The translations under genes and the position numbers were made by a program. Positions 1-15,100 of a stretch of 64,000 nt of DNA are shown in pieces. The stretch lies in contig CM037873.1 in NCBI GenBank assembly GCA_021292105.1, positions 18,096,527-18,160,526 of the forward strand. Direction: 5' to 3'. Below the pieces are notes generated by a model, which was given only the letters and a program-made list of their open reading frames with translations, did not search any database and was not told the DNA's origin. The stretch is from Anadara kagoshimensis (lineage: Eukaryota; Mollusca; Bivalvia; Arcoida; Arcidae). Numbering within the stretch: the stretch's first letter is position 1; each line of letters begins with the position of its first letter.

Positions 1-156
1 AAAAGGCACAAAATAATAAGTCTCTGACGTTGTTTTTGATGTCTAAACTACTGAACGGTACTGGTGTCCAATATAATAACTTCTTCACATAACCTTCGGC
101 GAGATAACAGCTATTATGTAATTATGAAGACAATCTTATCTATTATGTAATTTCAG

Positions 157-258
157 CGCTATGTAATGGAACGAAGTGTGGCACTAATGCCAGATGTGAA
201 GAAGATAGATGCGTCTGCTTACAGGATTATGACGGCAATCCTTACTCCAAGTGCGAGC
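157..258 (+). CDS. Gene A exon A1, EGF-like (102 bp)
   Basis: Acceptor TTTCAG, donor GTAAGT, phase 1 at both ends. Core CNGTKCGTNARC, loop YDGNPYSKCE. First exon visible; earlier exons lie off the left edge. Confidence 0.85.
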
Positions 259-3073
259 GTAAGTCTTAATGCCAATGACAAGACCTCCTTAACACCAGAC
301 GAGATGGGTCAAGATCCCCATCGATATTACAACAATTCTAAATTAGACAATTTACGATCAAACTATCCATAAGCATAGATGATGGTAAACTCATTGTTTC
401 TTTGGATGTGGACTTTTGGTCTAAGTTACATCGATTGATGAATGTGTTGAAGATATTTATAAAACATGTTTTCAATTCATTTAGACAAACCGAGAGTCCG
501 TATTTTAAATATAAAAGCCATAATAGGTGGCTTATATGCTGTTGTTAATGTTTTGTTTTTGTATACATTGATTTTGTGTGGACAGAAAGTTTTGAAATAT
601 TTTCTGTTCCACCTACTCTTCTAAAATAATTAATTGATAAAGATGATCTTAAAATATTTTTTCCCGTTTTAAAAGTTTTGAAATATTTTCTGTTCCACTA
701 ACTCTTCTAAAATAATTAATTGATAAAGATGATCTTAAAATATTTTTTCCCGTTTTAAAAGTTTTGAGATATTTTCTGTTCCACTTACTCTTCTAAAATA
801 ATTAATCGATAAAGATGATCTTAAAATATTTTTTCCCGTTTTAAAAGATTTAATATTTTCTTTTCAACCTACTCTTCTAAGATAATTAATTGATAAAGAT
901 GATCTCAATATATATGGTGTTTTGTTTAAAAGGTTTAATATTTTCTGTTCCACCTACTCCTATGAAATTAATTGATAAAGATGATCTCATTTATTTTCGT
1001 TTTAAAAGGTTAAAGTCCGGTCTGCCCGCGTTCACACTTTATTTGCATACAATGTTAGCATGCTACTGGTTATTGATTCGTTCCTATTTTGCACGTTGTT
1101 TATCAAACAAAGCTTTTAATAAAAAACAAGAAATATATAAGTTGTTTTAGGATTTCGATTACAATAATGGCTAAATCGCAAGGCTATTGAATGTCTAGTA
1201 ATTTACAATAGGTGTATTTAGGGGTATTGGAGGAGTCCATAATGACCCACTAGATCAAGGTAGAGATGGGAAGCTATTTGGTTGTAATTATTAATCATAA
1301 TTCTGTTACATCAGAACATTTTTAGAACTTCTGCATTTGTCATATATACTTATTCGCAAAAGAATAATATAGTTTTGACAACAAAGACCATAACAACACA
1401 ATTTAATTAAACATAATTAGAATAAAATTAGAGATATTTCAACTCGCTATGTTATAAAACATTTAAAAGTAGTTTGCTATTATACTTAGACCAATTACCT
1501 TTCAGATAGTGGTGTTTGTGGAGGAGAGAAGTGTGCCTCTCATGCTATATGTGTAAACTACAACTGTGTTTGTAAAAATGGTTTTACTGGCGATGGATAT
1601 GTTAAATGCGAACGTAAGTGATGCGATTAGATTCTGTTAAACAATCTTGTATTGTTTTAATGCATACGTGTATCTCCGTACTGGAGCGGTTAATCTGGTT
1701 TACATCACGAATGCCTATTTTTTCAAAACCTTTTATATATTCCAATGGTGTTTTAAACAATGCCAATCAGTTGTTCACTCAAATACAGTTACAAAGCATT
1801 GTACTACAAGTACGTTGTATGCTTGCACATATATTAAATCATTTATTTCTTTAGGTGCATATTGGATACAATATGTTCGAATATTATTGATTTTGTACTA
1901 GACTTTGAACAATGTCTTTACAATATAAGGTGCACGTGTAATTATTAGCTCATATGTGGAGTGTTTTAAACCGCCATCGTTCGACAAAAGCTTCGGATTT
2001 CACACCTGTGTTCTTGATTATATCCGATTAGATGAAACCTACTAAATCACTTAATTACTGTCCAGTACATGTGGCTCAGGTGCAAATGTGTATATTCTAC
2101 TGATAAACACATATTCATTTCATAAGAATGAACTAGAGCCACTAATTAAAATAGAACAGAGATGAGATTTTTATCAAATTAGGTTTATGTATTAGATACA
2201 CAATATACACTTGCTTAATATGCCACCATCAAGGTACAGTACAGACCTGTCGAAAGTTTAACAGTAATCAGTCCTGTACGACAACTAATCTCCGTTCCTC
2301 GACAGCATTTTAATATCTGCTGTCTATCTCTTCATAGTTTTTTTTCGGTTACTAGCTATCTAAATGTCGGCCACTCGACAGTTAAGCTTCGCCTCCTTTC
2401 CGTTAGCTCAATGTTAAATTTTCGACGGGTCTGTACTGTATGTGAATCTTTATCACAGTGTTCTCAGAAGCTTTATAATCAACAGAGATAATGTAATGAT
2501 ATATGTTACGATAACACTATATAACTCACATGAAGAGTAAATCTAAATTGATTTGTAATTCTATCTAAAGATCACGCAAAACCATGATATATTTCCTTTC
2601 AATGTTTATAATTAACAGAGGTTGTTATTGGTGATTTTCATTACTCATGATACACTTCAGAAATAAAGTGTTTTAGTGATTAGGTTGACAGTATGGAATG
2701 GGACGACTGTGTAGGAACAATTCTTTTAAATACATAACAGAGATAGTTTGGAATTGCACAGCCGTATAAACCAAAAGCCATTTACATTTGTTGGAATTTT
2801 CCAGTCAAGAATCGATATTTTTTCACATCACACAGTGGCAGAGGTAATCGTAATACCTGAAAAACCCACCAAACTTTTTGTCACGCTAGGATAAGATTAC
2901 AGTGAGATTAAATAACAAGTACACACAACTTTTTTAATAATAAATAATAATAATAATAATAAAAGTAGTAGTAGTAGTAGTAGTAACAGTTTTGCTCACA
3001 AGTAATATCAACGCTAAATTGAAACATGAAATGCAAAGTAATAATAAGACATGAGATTGAGATGGGTATATAC

Positions 3074-3135
<62 letters not shown>

Positions 3136-6100
3136 AAATTTAGAATTAAACTTTTTGCGTTACAAAACTATAAATTTTCAAACTGTTTAGGGCTGTGTGA
3201 CGGTAAAGCATGTGCTAGAAATGCGTCTGTACAGAAGATGAAATGTGTCAGTGTGACGTAGGTTTCACGGGTGACGGCTATAAACAATGTTCAGGTAGGC
3301 ATACTATATAATGGTATTTGTTTACCCATTTTATAACACATAATCAAAAACATATTTTCTATTGACCTCTGGACAGAAGTTGTTTCTTTTACTGTATAAA
3401 CTAAAATACTGTCAAACAAGGTTTAAAAGTATATTGATATGACAATATTTGGATTTTTAAATTGTCTGTTTTGTGAGTTTCGTATTTTGTTAAAACTGTG
3501 GCGCATTAGGTTGGGCTACTGCCTAATATACTTAAATGAGTTGTAAGTTTCGCTCCAAACAACAAAATAGTTGTGTAAAATAAATAGACTAAAAAATTAC
3601 ACAAATATGTGTCAATGCTAGGTCAAAAAATGTACAGTGTAGTCACAATATGTTCTGTTGTAGTTTCACCTAAAACATGTTCTTATTGCTGTTAAATTCT
3701 TCCTTGATTTGTTTTTAGCTGCGGAATTATGTGGCGGTAAATTATGTCCGGATTTTTCTGAATGCATCAACTCTCAGTGTGTTTGCAAGAAAGATTATTA
3801 CAGCAACGATCAGAATGTTTGTTTACGTAAGTGTAAAACTAATCAACACACTAATTAATACTGATAATGAACCACTTTCTTGACAACATTCGTTAACTAC
3901 TTGCATTGTTTACTATGTTTATGGAAAATAGAACGTCTGTACTTTGGTTGATTAATTCCTATGTTTTCAGAAGTATGGCATATTTTTTTAAATTTTGGCT
4001 TGAATTAGTATTCTAAGCCTAGTTTATCGTTATCTCTTACTGGTTTCTGCATTTGTAGGTTTTCATAAGTAGGCATCGTTTTTAAAATGCTATAATTAGA
4101 TTATGTTAATCTGTTTTGACACGAGCTAAAGTTTGGTAATCTTTTGATTGAATTATACCATGGTTCGTCTGTAGGTGTTTTGATTTCTTCTTTCTACTTT
4201 TAATACTTGGCATCGTTTTCAAGATGGTATATACAAATGATGTGCGATGTAAATAAAACCACACACGAACTAAAATTAGGATTATCTTTTGATTTATTTA
4301 CTAAAGCGCATTTTTAGGTGTTTTGGTTGCTGTTTTGGAGGGGGGGAGTTAATATTTGGCATCGTGTTCAAATGATTGCTATGTTAATCTAATCAGACAT
4401 GAGCAAACGTTTGGTTATGTTTTGATTTTATCACGCCAATAGTACACATATATACTTTTCATATTCTTTTATTACTGTTGGTACGTGGAAAGGAGCTTCA
4501 TATGTGTTTTTCATGTCTTTTCTATGCCATTTTTTTATTATTTACATTCGTTGCGTAAACTGATATTATGTTTACGGCATTGGATTTACTTTACTGATCA
4601 TTATCATCATGTTTCAAAGAAACCAAATTAAAATTTAGGAAATGAACAATAATCTGAAAATTACATACAACTATTGGGTTGTATAACTAACCGCCAGTGG
4701 TTGTTTGATCTTTGTAAATATCAGACTCATTAAAGAATTTTCTTAGCGATTCATCAGACATATCTGGTAGCGGCTCTTACGTAATGGAAACAAAATCAAT
4801 AAATATGTGGGTTTTAGAAAAATATATACATAGTAATGTCGAAACAATTACACTCTCAATGTCTATAAAGATCATGATTATGTTTGTTGAGTAGGAAAAG
4901 CATCACGTAATTTCCTTCCCTTTGGGATTCGAAGCAAATTACAAACTGTCTACTTTTTTCTCTGACGTTCATATCTGATAACATCATTTAACAGTTAATG
5001 ATAATTAAAATATTTGCGTAACAACAAATTCCAATTAACATTTTATATTGCGAAATTTAAATAAAATATATCACTTTTAACGAGCTATTAGGCTTTAAAA
5101 CCAATTTTAATTGCAATTGTGTAAGAATTAATAACAGTTGTATCGATTTTCAGCGCTTTGCCATGGTTCAAGATGTGCTGAAATGCATATTGCGATAATG
5201 CAGTATGTAAATGCAAGAACGGTTTCCATGGAAACGGCAACTTAAGGTGTGAAAGTGAGTTTAGAGATTAACAACATTTTTTTGTTTTGTTTTTGTTTTA
5301 CCTTTTGAGTGATATAAATAAATATGTGCAAAAAAAACTTCATGTAATTATAATCAAAAGCTTATGTAACAATTGTGGTAGATATAAATATTGATAATTT
5401 CCTTTTCAGCTACTTTTTGTCTATTTGTATTGAATGGAACGCTAAAATACCAAGTAATCTAGCTAGTAATAAATGACCAAGTTTATTTTAAAAATGTATT
5501 GTTGGTTATTTATTTGATCACGACAAAAGTAACATGACGTCTTAATATTTCATTTTCATGTATGTTTTAACTATGCCTTATTGTATAGCGTTCTTTTTAT
5601 TTCAAGTATTTCTAAATACTTAAATTTAAATCTAAAAATTTCTTTTTGTTTCAAGTATTTCTATTTCTTATTGTATAGCGTTCTTTTGTTTCAAGTATTT
5701 CTAAATATATTTTTTCATCGTAAATGCCTATGTTCTATGTTTTCAGTGAACTATCTGCATCCGCAGTTAAAAGTTTAGTTGCTATTAATTTTTTAAAATA
5801 TGTTTTTATATCTATATTTTCAGATGTATCACAGTGTGATACTGGACTTTGCGCTAAAAATGCAAATTGTTTTGATTTGGTCTGTAAATGTGATATTGGT
5901 TACTATGGAGATGGATATATACAGTGTAGACGTAAGTGACTATAATCATACGTGTATTACATAGGTTGGATACCTGATATTTTAACAATAATGTAAATAA
6001 AAAAGATAATTTTTATAAAGTGAACTTAAAATAAGAACCACATTATACTTTTCTTTAAATGTAACTGAAATTACACAAATTTGTCTAAATATTACGTTTT

Positions 6101-9100
6101 ATTACGTTTCATTAGTCTAATTGAATGAAAAAGTAACTCATTACATTTAAATAGAATACAGTCTATTAAATATCGTCGTCTCTTCTAGAATATATAAAGT
6201 TAGTCTTAAATTATTTCTATTGAAGCGCTTTGTAATGCCAACAGATGTACAGAACATGCAGTTTGCTTCAACGATAAATGTGTCTGTAATCGTGGGTACA
6301 CTGGTAATGGGTATGCAAAATGCAATGGTACGTTCTTACATTTAATTAATGCTAAATGCCATATAAAATTCTGAGATCTTTTACCTTAAAGTACTTTTAT
6401 TCATTAATATAGGTTTACAACTTTTTGACTGTATACCAATGAATTGATGAGCATATGTTTTTCTAAATATGACAATTGGACACCGTTTTATTCGCTAGAA
6501 AAAATAAATCTGTTGGAGTATTTGTTGTGATCAGAAGCAGCCTTTTTGTTAGTGTGAAATAAAACTTTTGCGTATATTTTATCAAGAAATATTAATAGAT
6601 TATATGTTTATTTTTGATTGTATAGCAATTTCATTTTAAAAAATGTATGTTAGATACCGTGATTGGAGCCCAGACCTGGCCTGACCAACACTCGGAAATA
6701 GGTATTGGTTTTCTACATGTCTGCATTAAAATAAAAGGCACGGGTCTTTGGGAAGAGACGTAGACAAAATACGCCAAAGGATTCTTCTGCACATTGCCCT
6801 GAGCGCGCTATAGAGATAGCATTAGATAGCATGTCGTGTACTTAATCTATATTTGGTAACAATACAAATAAAATATCCTTGAATGAAACGTAGAGCAACA
6901 TTCAGTCAATTCAGATGGTTATATATTTTTTGACAATAATAATAATAATGTAATTTAAGCATTGACTTTATGTGAGGGAAAACCATGCGCCAATGATGCA
7001 GTTTGCTATAATTTCCAGTGTGTTTGTCGTCAAGGTTTCTATGGAGATGGATACAAGAAATGCAAACGTACGTAATGTAAGCTAAATAACTAACATTATA
7101 ATTGATCACAAATCCTTGTTATGGAAATACAAAAGCAGCTTAAAAAACAGGAAATTAAGAGTCCTAATTATAAACGTTTTGATATGTTTTTACGAGAATG
7201 CATATGCCAAGTATAAAAACAACAATGGACATAATTTTACTCTAATATATTTTTGTTGCTATTTTTGGGAAGATTTGCGTAATCGTGTTAATGAGGGGAT
7301 TTTGTAATTATAACGTGTTGGGTTTTAATAATGAAATATAGTTTTTAAAATAAATCTAAATTAAAACCATCAGGGAATGCATCAATATTCTATATTATAT
7401 CGTTAAATGTGGGTGCTAGGCATTTTTCCGTAACAGATCTCTTAGCTCTTAAGTTTTAAGCAATTGTAGTGATAAATACATGTATAATGCAAGTTGCATC
7501 GATTTCAACAACCCGATGTAATGGAGTATGATAATACGTACTTGTTAAAAAACATTGAATTGAACAAACCACAGCTACTGAAATTATCAAGTTCATAAAA
7601 ATACATTACTTTTCATACAAAAATGCTTAGCATCCAACCAGACTATAAACGCTTACAGTTTACAATTATTTTCTTTACAGCTCTGTGTAACGGACGGAGA
7701 TGTGTGAATAACGCTTACTGTTATAAAGGGTTTTGTTACTGCAAGTCTGGGTATAATGGAAATGGATATATCCAGTGTCAATGTAAGTTTTAACCTTGTT
7801 TTAGATTTTAGATGTTATATTAGGATTATCACCATACATATATACCATACATATGTAAATCACATGATAGAGTCGTATTTACACTTTAGCCCAATTAGCT
7901 ATATTCGATCAAATATAGACACACCAATTCATTTCCAATTAACAGTCACAAAGTGAAGTAGATGCTATGAAAGTGGCAAATTAAGTCGAACAACTTCCAC
8001 CAGAGATGTTAGACCGGAGGATCGTAAGGGTAAGCATCTGCTTTTTCACTAGTAACTCGCCACGTGTGAAATTAGAATTGTAAATGAATGGAACAAGAAA
8101 CAATTGGAGGTTAAATATATCGAGGATATTTTGGATACATAGACATCATACTTATCAACACTGTTGTGTTGACGGCAATAAAACTTTTTTGCCTATGGTT
8201 TCAATATTTCTTCAACGAGATTTTCTTACTTTCTCTACGCATACAGTTGTTTTGTTTAGGATTCATATCAAAATGTTCATTTTACAGTAATGTTTTATTT
8301 ATTTATGCGTTTTTTAGTTTATATAAATAGATGAATCAAATTTATTTCTTTAAAATGCAAGTGTCATGATAAACTTTCGAACTGACCAAAAACAGTTTTA
8401 AAATCTTCATTGCATTTCATCTGTTTAACCTAGACAAAATAGCCTGGCGTATTTAACAGAATTTGGCCTCTGCAACTAAAATAGAAACAGTTATACTATC
8501 AGTAATTTGGGATTTAAGGGATATTTTAGCAGTCATGGGATCCAATAAAAGACTCATAACAGTTATATCATCCCGTTAAATCCTGGATTACGAATATATA
8601 ACCATGTTAACCTGCTCTTGATTTTCTCTTTCGTTTTAAGCGGAATCGGTGAATAAAGTATATTCACATATTGACAAAAATGTCTCATACTTTTAGGAAT
8701 CCACACTTTGGCGATTTATGCATGTATTATTTGATTACAAAGAAACAGTATTTTAGTCCTAATTCTAGTTCACTATTGATATGTAATAAATATCATCTCA
8801 ATAATATTCTGTATTAAAACGTCTATGATGACAAGATATTTAATTCCAAATATCTATAAACAACAAAGACAAATGGGTTATATATCAAACATACTAAAAA
8901 ATGAATCCATTTAATATGCAGGATAATGATTCATAAACCGACAAATTATATAAAAACTTTGTTTCAAATGCACAATTAATAATAAAATAGAAATTTCAAT
9001 CGATAACTTAAAATTTCATGATACGTAACGTACAGTACAGGCCTATCGAAAGTTTAACACTAAGCTAACGGATAAGTGTTGAATCAGCAGTTCATATCGG

Positions 9101-12100
9101 TTTCTCGTTTGTTATATGTTGACATCAGTTGCAATCTAGCTCTCGGCTGGTTTCGATCATAAGCTATCCATATCTTAGGTATTAGAATTCTTTTCGTTAC
9201 CGCAGTCTGTCTGTCTCACACAGGTCTTTACTTTGTGTTTGTTTTATTATCTTAAACAATTTTATGTCACCATGTCAGCTCACAGAATCGATTTTACTTC
9301 AAACTTGTAATATAACACACGTCATGTGGCACTAATATGTCTGATTTATGATATATTTACTGTAAAAAAATAACATGGCATACGTAGATTGTCCTTAAAA
9401 ATGTGTTCTGTGAGTCACAATGACTCTTAAAATCCAATGTCCCAGTCACAATGACGTCAAAGGATGCCATTATGATACAATAAAACATTACGAGAGATAT
9501 AAAACACACATACGAGTTCAAGTCATGAGAAATAAAGATACTATTCATACTTGAAGAAGACATTTGAAAAACATACTTGGAAACAGCCAACTCAACACCC
9601 CACAAACAAACCAATACTAGTCAAAATATACCTTATTTGAATAATCCATTATGACATTATGAATGTGTAAGGGAAACATGTAAGCTCATTTTTGTTTGCA
9701 AAATATATAAATATCACAAACGTTTCAGAATGATTAAATGAGCCACTATGCAAATATGATCTAAATAATTAGAAGCAAGTGGCTTACATTTAAAAAGTTT
9801 ACGCATAATATTATAAGCCTAGGTTTAACAAAGTCATCAAAAAGGTTTATAGCCATCGTCATATTATTGTTGATAAGCATGATATGTCTGTATTAAAAAT
9901 TACCAAGGTATATTTGATGTACAAAAGTTCCATGTGCCATGTATTCTTAATTGTTATTATACAAATGGTGCGTGTAACTAGATAAACAGGCATCACTTTA
10001 ACTTGTTCAACTTAATTTGCAAGTTTTGAAAGTATTTACTTTTCTTTGGAATTGTGCATAGATCGGTATGTTTGTTTTGATTCCATGTTACCATTGTGTC
10101 CGAAAGTAATTAGTCTGAAGGCTTTTTATTAAAAATTGAGGACAAAAAAGAAGAAACAATTTATTTAGTAATGTTTTAGATATGTTTATAAGTATAGCCG
10201 AAACCTGAGAGAAAAATATTAAAAATTGGTACAAAAGGTGGCGATGTATCAATTATCAATTTAAGGAGTTACATTTTCAGCTCAATAAACTAACAAAAGG
10301 GATGCAAAACAAGACGAAACCCCATATTTCTACATCGTGTATATTTTTATGTTTTACATTTCAAATTTCTCCAGCTTATCGATATTGTCAGTGAAATATG
10401 TTTTTGAATACATTGAAATGATTTTGTCTATAGTGCAACAAAAGTGTGGTCACAAATTATGTGCAGCAAATGCAAAATGTATCAACTCTCGATGTGTATG
10501 CAGAGACGGTTATATTGGTGATGGATACACGGATTGTGAAGGTAACGTTTACCTGCTTGTCTGCTACTTGTCAGTAATTACCACGGTTTCTTAGAAAGAA
10601 TATAAATGAAGTATGGCATATAAACCTACTTGGAAACAATTGAAAAATTACCTTTGGTTAATGTTTCTCTAAAACACTAGGGACAAAAATAAAATTGATT
10701 TACAATGCAGTCGATTTCAAACTGTTCCCATAAGCTTTACCTTACAGAAAAATAGAAAATTACATTCTTTTCACATTTCCTTATATATTATACAGTAGAC
10801 AAATTTATCATTATTCATGCAACACGCAAAGGAAGGGAAGCAAAGGGACAGTATATAAATAGGTTCTGTCAGCAGAAATAAATACAGAAAATGATTTTTA
10901 TGTGATTAATCATAATTCAGGAGAGATAAGACTTAACTGAACAGGTCTGAAATCGATGGCCTATGTTGATATTGCCATTGTAAGAGCGACATGATAGAAG
11001 AAATAAAGTCCAAGTCCATAGTTGATTCTTTTAAGATTCTATGATAATTGTCATGAATTTAAAAAAAAAGGTCTTAAGCACAAGTCTTAATTGATTTACT
11101 TGATTCTGTAAACAATTACCATTTTATGAAAAGATGGTAAAGGGTGTCGAATCCATATTACTTTAGAATCTATATAATAAATGGAAGCGAAATTGATACA
11201 TTTGTTACAAATACGAAAGACAGAATTTGCTTTTTGTCATGAAATCTCTCTTTGAATTTATCAAAAGAAAAAAATTACTTTAATCTGGACAGTGTAGCAA
11301 TTAAAATATATACAATTGAAGAACATGTACCTGGCAACATGTAAAAAAATGCAGAACCATGAACACTAAAGAAAAATAAAATTTCTTGAAAAAGATAGAC
11401 AAACAAGACTAGAAAAGACAACCGCATCCAATTTGGATGGACACTGAAGATGTATTGAGTACTGTAGTAAGAAATATCTAGCACTACTTAAGTATCCTCA
11501 GAAATCGCACTTATTTTATAGTCAGTACTTCACAAATACGCGCATGCAAAAATACAAAACATAAGTAACATCGTCCTTGCATGTATGTATATTTTATAAT
11601 AAAAAACTTAAACATAATATAAAAATTCTAAAGCAAAGCAAAAACTTCGAAACTGACAACTTAGGTGAAATAGGCGAACTTCAACTGAGTAAAGTGAGGC
11701 TTAGTGCTACGGAAAGGTAATTCAAAAACCTAAAAGTGAAATAAGTTGTTTTATTCACATGTATTTAACTATTATTGTAATCTAAGTATACAAGATATAA
11801 TACATGTATCTTCAATTTGCATTGTAAGTACGATTTATATCTTTGAAGTCATGTTTTAACTGAATATTGTAGATCTATGTGATAATAAACGATGTGGGAA
11901 ATATGCAAGATGTGTTGACAAAAAATGCCAGTGTCTTCTTGGTTTTCAAGGTGACCCGTACGAGCAATGCCAAGGTATTATTAATTATTTATTCTAGTAA
12001 ACGAAGTTCAGACATATCAAATCACATTTTCTTATGAATGTCAATCATATTGTAATTTCTGATCGAGATTTTTCAGATTTATTGATAATGGCACATTTTG

Positions 12101-15100
12101 CAGTTGCTTCTTGTTTACATGTTATTACTTATCATTCAATTGAAAAGTTCAATGTTTTTTTTTGTAGATTGTAATAGACTTGAAATTTGATCAATTTAAG
12201 GTAATTTTCTGTAAAAGCTAAACAATAAATTCTTCTTTGGTCGATAATTTCGGTCATTCATACACAATTATGGTGTCCATTACTCAAAACATTTATGTGA
12301 TTTTTTTGTTCTTATGCAGAAATTGGGTAGGTAATTGATTTTAAAAGTGTTATGTACATATTATGTGTTTTTATTTAAGCTGTCGAATACTGTAATGGTA
12401 GGTTTTGTCAGTTACACGCAGTCTGCTGGAAAGATCGTTGTACTTGCAGCAAAGACTATTATGGTGATGGTCGTATACATTGCTATCGTAAGTTTTAATG
12501 CCGTCTTTTGACTCTAAAGAAGCAAATTGTTTATCAGTGTTTGCATTCGAATTGCAAAACTAAATACAGATACACTTATTTTGGGGTTCTCATTTGCATT
12601 TCAACTACACAGAGTGTTTCAAAATAGGTATATTTGGTTTTACCAATATTGAAATCCTACGGAGTGTAAAGGTTTTATATGTCATAATTCCATTATGCAA
12701 AAATGATGATAAAACAAAACTAAGTAACAATAATGAGAGCTACGAAGAGTAATCAACCATAACACATATGAATAAGTGCAAATCTTTTTCGAGATCACAA
12801 TATTGATCGACTTATTTTTATCAGTTATGTAGTAACGCCTGTTTATGATTATCAAAATTAATGAATAGGTTCTACCAACAAATTGTTGTAACACTAACAT
12901 TTGTATGTTACAATTTCAGCGAAAACAAATAAAATCAATAAATAATACTGGGGTAATGACTTCCTTAAAGTTATACATCAAACCATCAATAGATATTCAT
13001 TTGTTTTAATGACAGTTATTTATATTCTTTGTCGAAGAAGTGTTATACTTTTCAGATATATTGTTCAATAGTAGACATCATTTACTTGTTAAGGATAGCA
13101 TTTGCAGTTGTTATGATCGTTTGGCCCCAGAGTTTTTCCCATCAAGTTCGATTTAAAAAAGAAATAAGAGATATTGGAACTCACTGACGTAATCGTAATA
13201 TTTACTTCCTTCATATGATGGATATTTTTATGATAACTTTGTTTTGTAGAAATGTGCAGAGGCAAAAGGTGCGTTCGAAATGCAGAATGTGTCAACGGAT
13301 TTTGTAAATGTAAAGATGGTTACATAAGCTCGTTGAATTCGTGTACCCGTAGGTTATATATAATATATAGAATGCAATAACTATATATTAATGCGAATTA
13401 AACTGGTCATAAATCATTTAACTAACGCCTTAAAAACATAATAGATCAAGTTACTAATTAAACATAAAAACACACATTGTTATAAGCTGAAAGATAATGA
13501 GTATGAAAAATAAAAAACAAACATACTAATCCTTGTCCGAATCACAATCTAGAAGCAAAGTAAACACTATGGAACTGACAAGTTAGGTTAGACACGTGAA
13601 CTTCCACCAGGAAAGTGAGGCCGGGTGCTCTGGAAGGGTAATTGCTTAAAACAGTTAGAGCAGTCAAGATCATAAGTGTAACATTTTATGGAGTGACTTT
13701 AAACTTAAATGCTTACTTAGTATAATACAACAAATGTCTTTAGTCGTACTTCTGTATTTTTCATATTGCAAGTCATTTACTGATATAAATAAAAACCAAA
13801 CATACTAAATTCTTACCCTATTTCATCAAATACATTAATGAAATATCGCGTGGTTAAGGCATAAAGTTCTGAAAAATGTTTGATGAAGTAAAACCATAGC
13901 CCTGAATAATTATAAGCTATTAAACAAAACAGCTTATCTTCTCTAGGTTCATTTGCGATGCTCACCAAGTCGGTGACTATGAAATGGTAAACTGAGACTG
14001 TCGCTTGTTTTTCAAATTAGTGACGTGTCACCAGGCATATTTCAACGATGCGTAATTCGTTGCCTTTCGGTTCTGGTAATATAAAGAAAGTCAAAATACT
14101 TATAAGAGTGTCCTATAAATTTTAAAAAGACAACTAGATAATTGTAAAAATAATAATTTTTGGGTAATTTAATCGATAACAATATTAGTACAATATTTCT
14201 TTTAATTCCTTTAAGGTCAAAGTAAGAATCAATTGTCTGAATTATAAACGATGTACATGGACATGCGCACCATAAGGTTAGGTTATGGTGTTTAACGTCA
14301 AGTCAAGAATATTTCACTTATATCGATGCGTCAACGGCTATAGGCGAAGGTACAGCCATTTGATCTGTCTGTAGCGTAAATGGCATTATACAGCGTCCCA
14401 AAAAATGATGACTTTATTTGTTTATCTTCCTTTTGATTTATATCATTGCTCCGATCCCATAGACACCATATTTTTGGTACTGTACTTTTCAGGTCATGAA
14501 ACATAAAACGTTTTTTGTATTAAAGCTAACAGACTATGCGGATCGAAGAAATGTGCTGTTAATGCTGTGTGTATTAATTCTGAATGCCAGTGTGAAGAAG
14601 GTTATATGGGAAACGGTTTTGTCCAATGTCGAAGTGAGTTGATTTTCATAATGTCAAATCTATAGACAAAATTAAAAAAATTGTGTTTTTGAAATACCAC
14701 TTTGTAGATAATAATTTATTTTGCAGCTCCTGTTTAAAAAATTCAACCTTTCAAATTTTAAGTGAGCATGCTGTTTTGTAGAAGCAATGACATAACAGAT
14801 TTGGTTATGACATCAATTATTTCTAATTGAATCAATTGAATTCATATGTATATAGCCTCTTAATTGTGTTTCGAATTATTTATCATGAAACGAAATTTCT
14901 AAAGTACATTTTATATCTCTATCTATGTTAGAGATTTACTTGTAAATTTTCTTTAAATATATCATTATATGTTTTAGCCGCAATAACTGCAATAATACTG
15001 ATGTGGCTTCAAACAATAACTCGCTCTTTTATTTCATCAATTTTCAATTCAGAATTATGTGGTGGAACGTTTTGTGATTCAAACGCCCATTGTGAAAAGG

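Larger units (their letters stand above)
7783..10433 (+). other. Intron A9-A10, 2.65 kb
   Basis: Largest gap between EGF exons of gene A. It holds a diverged retroelement tail (about 7945-8075, - orientation), a MITE (9031-9235) and a second retroelement 3' fragment (9818-10085, +). No EGF exon was found in it. Confidence 0.6.
13349..14525 (+). other. Intron A13-A14
   Basis: Holds a family L tail (13508-13650) and a reverse SINE fragment (14270-14410). Confidence 0.5.
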
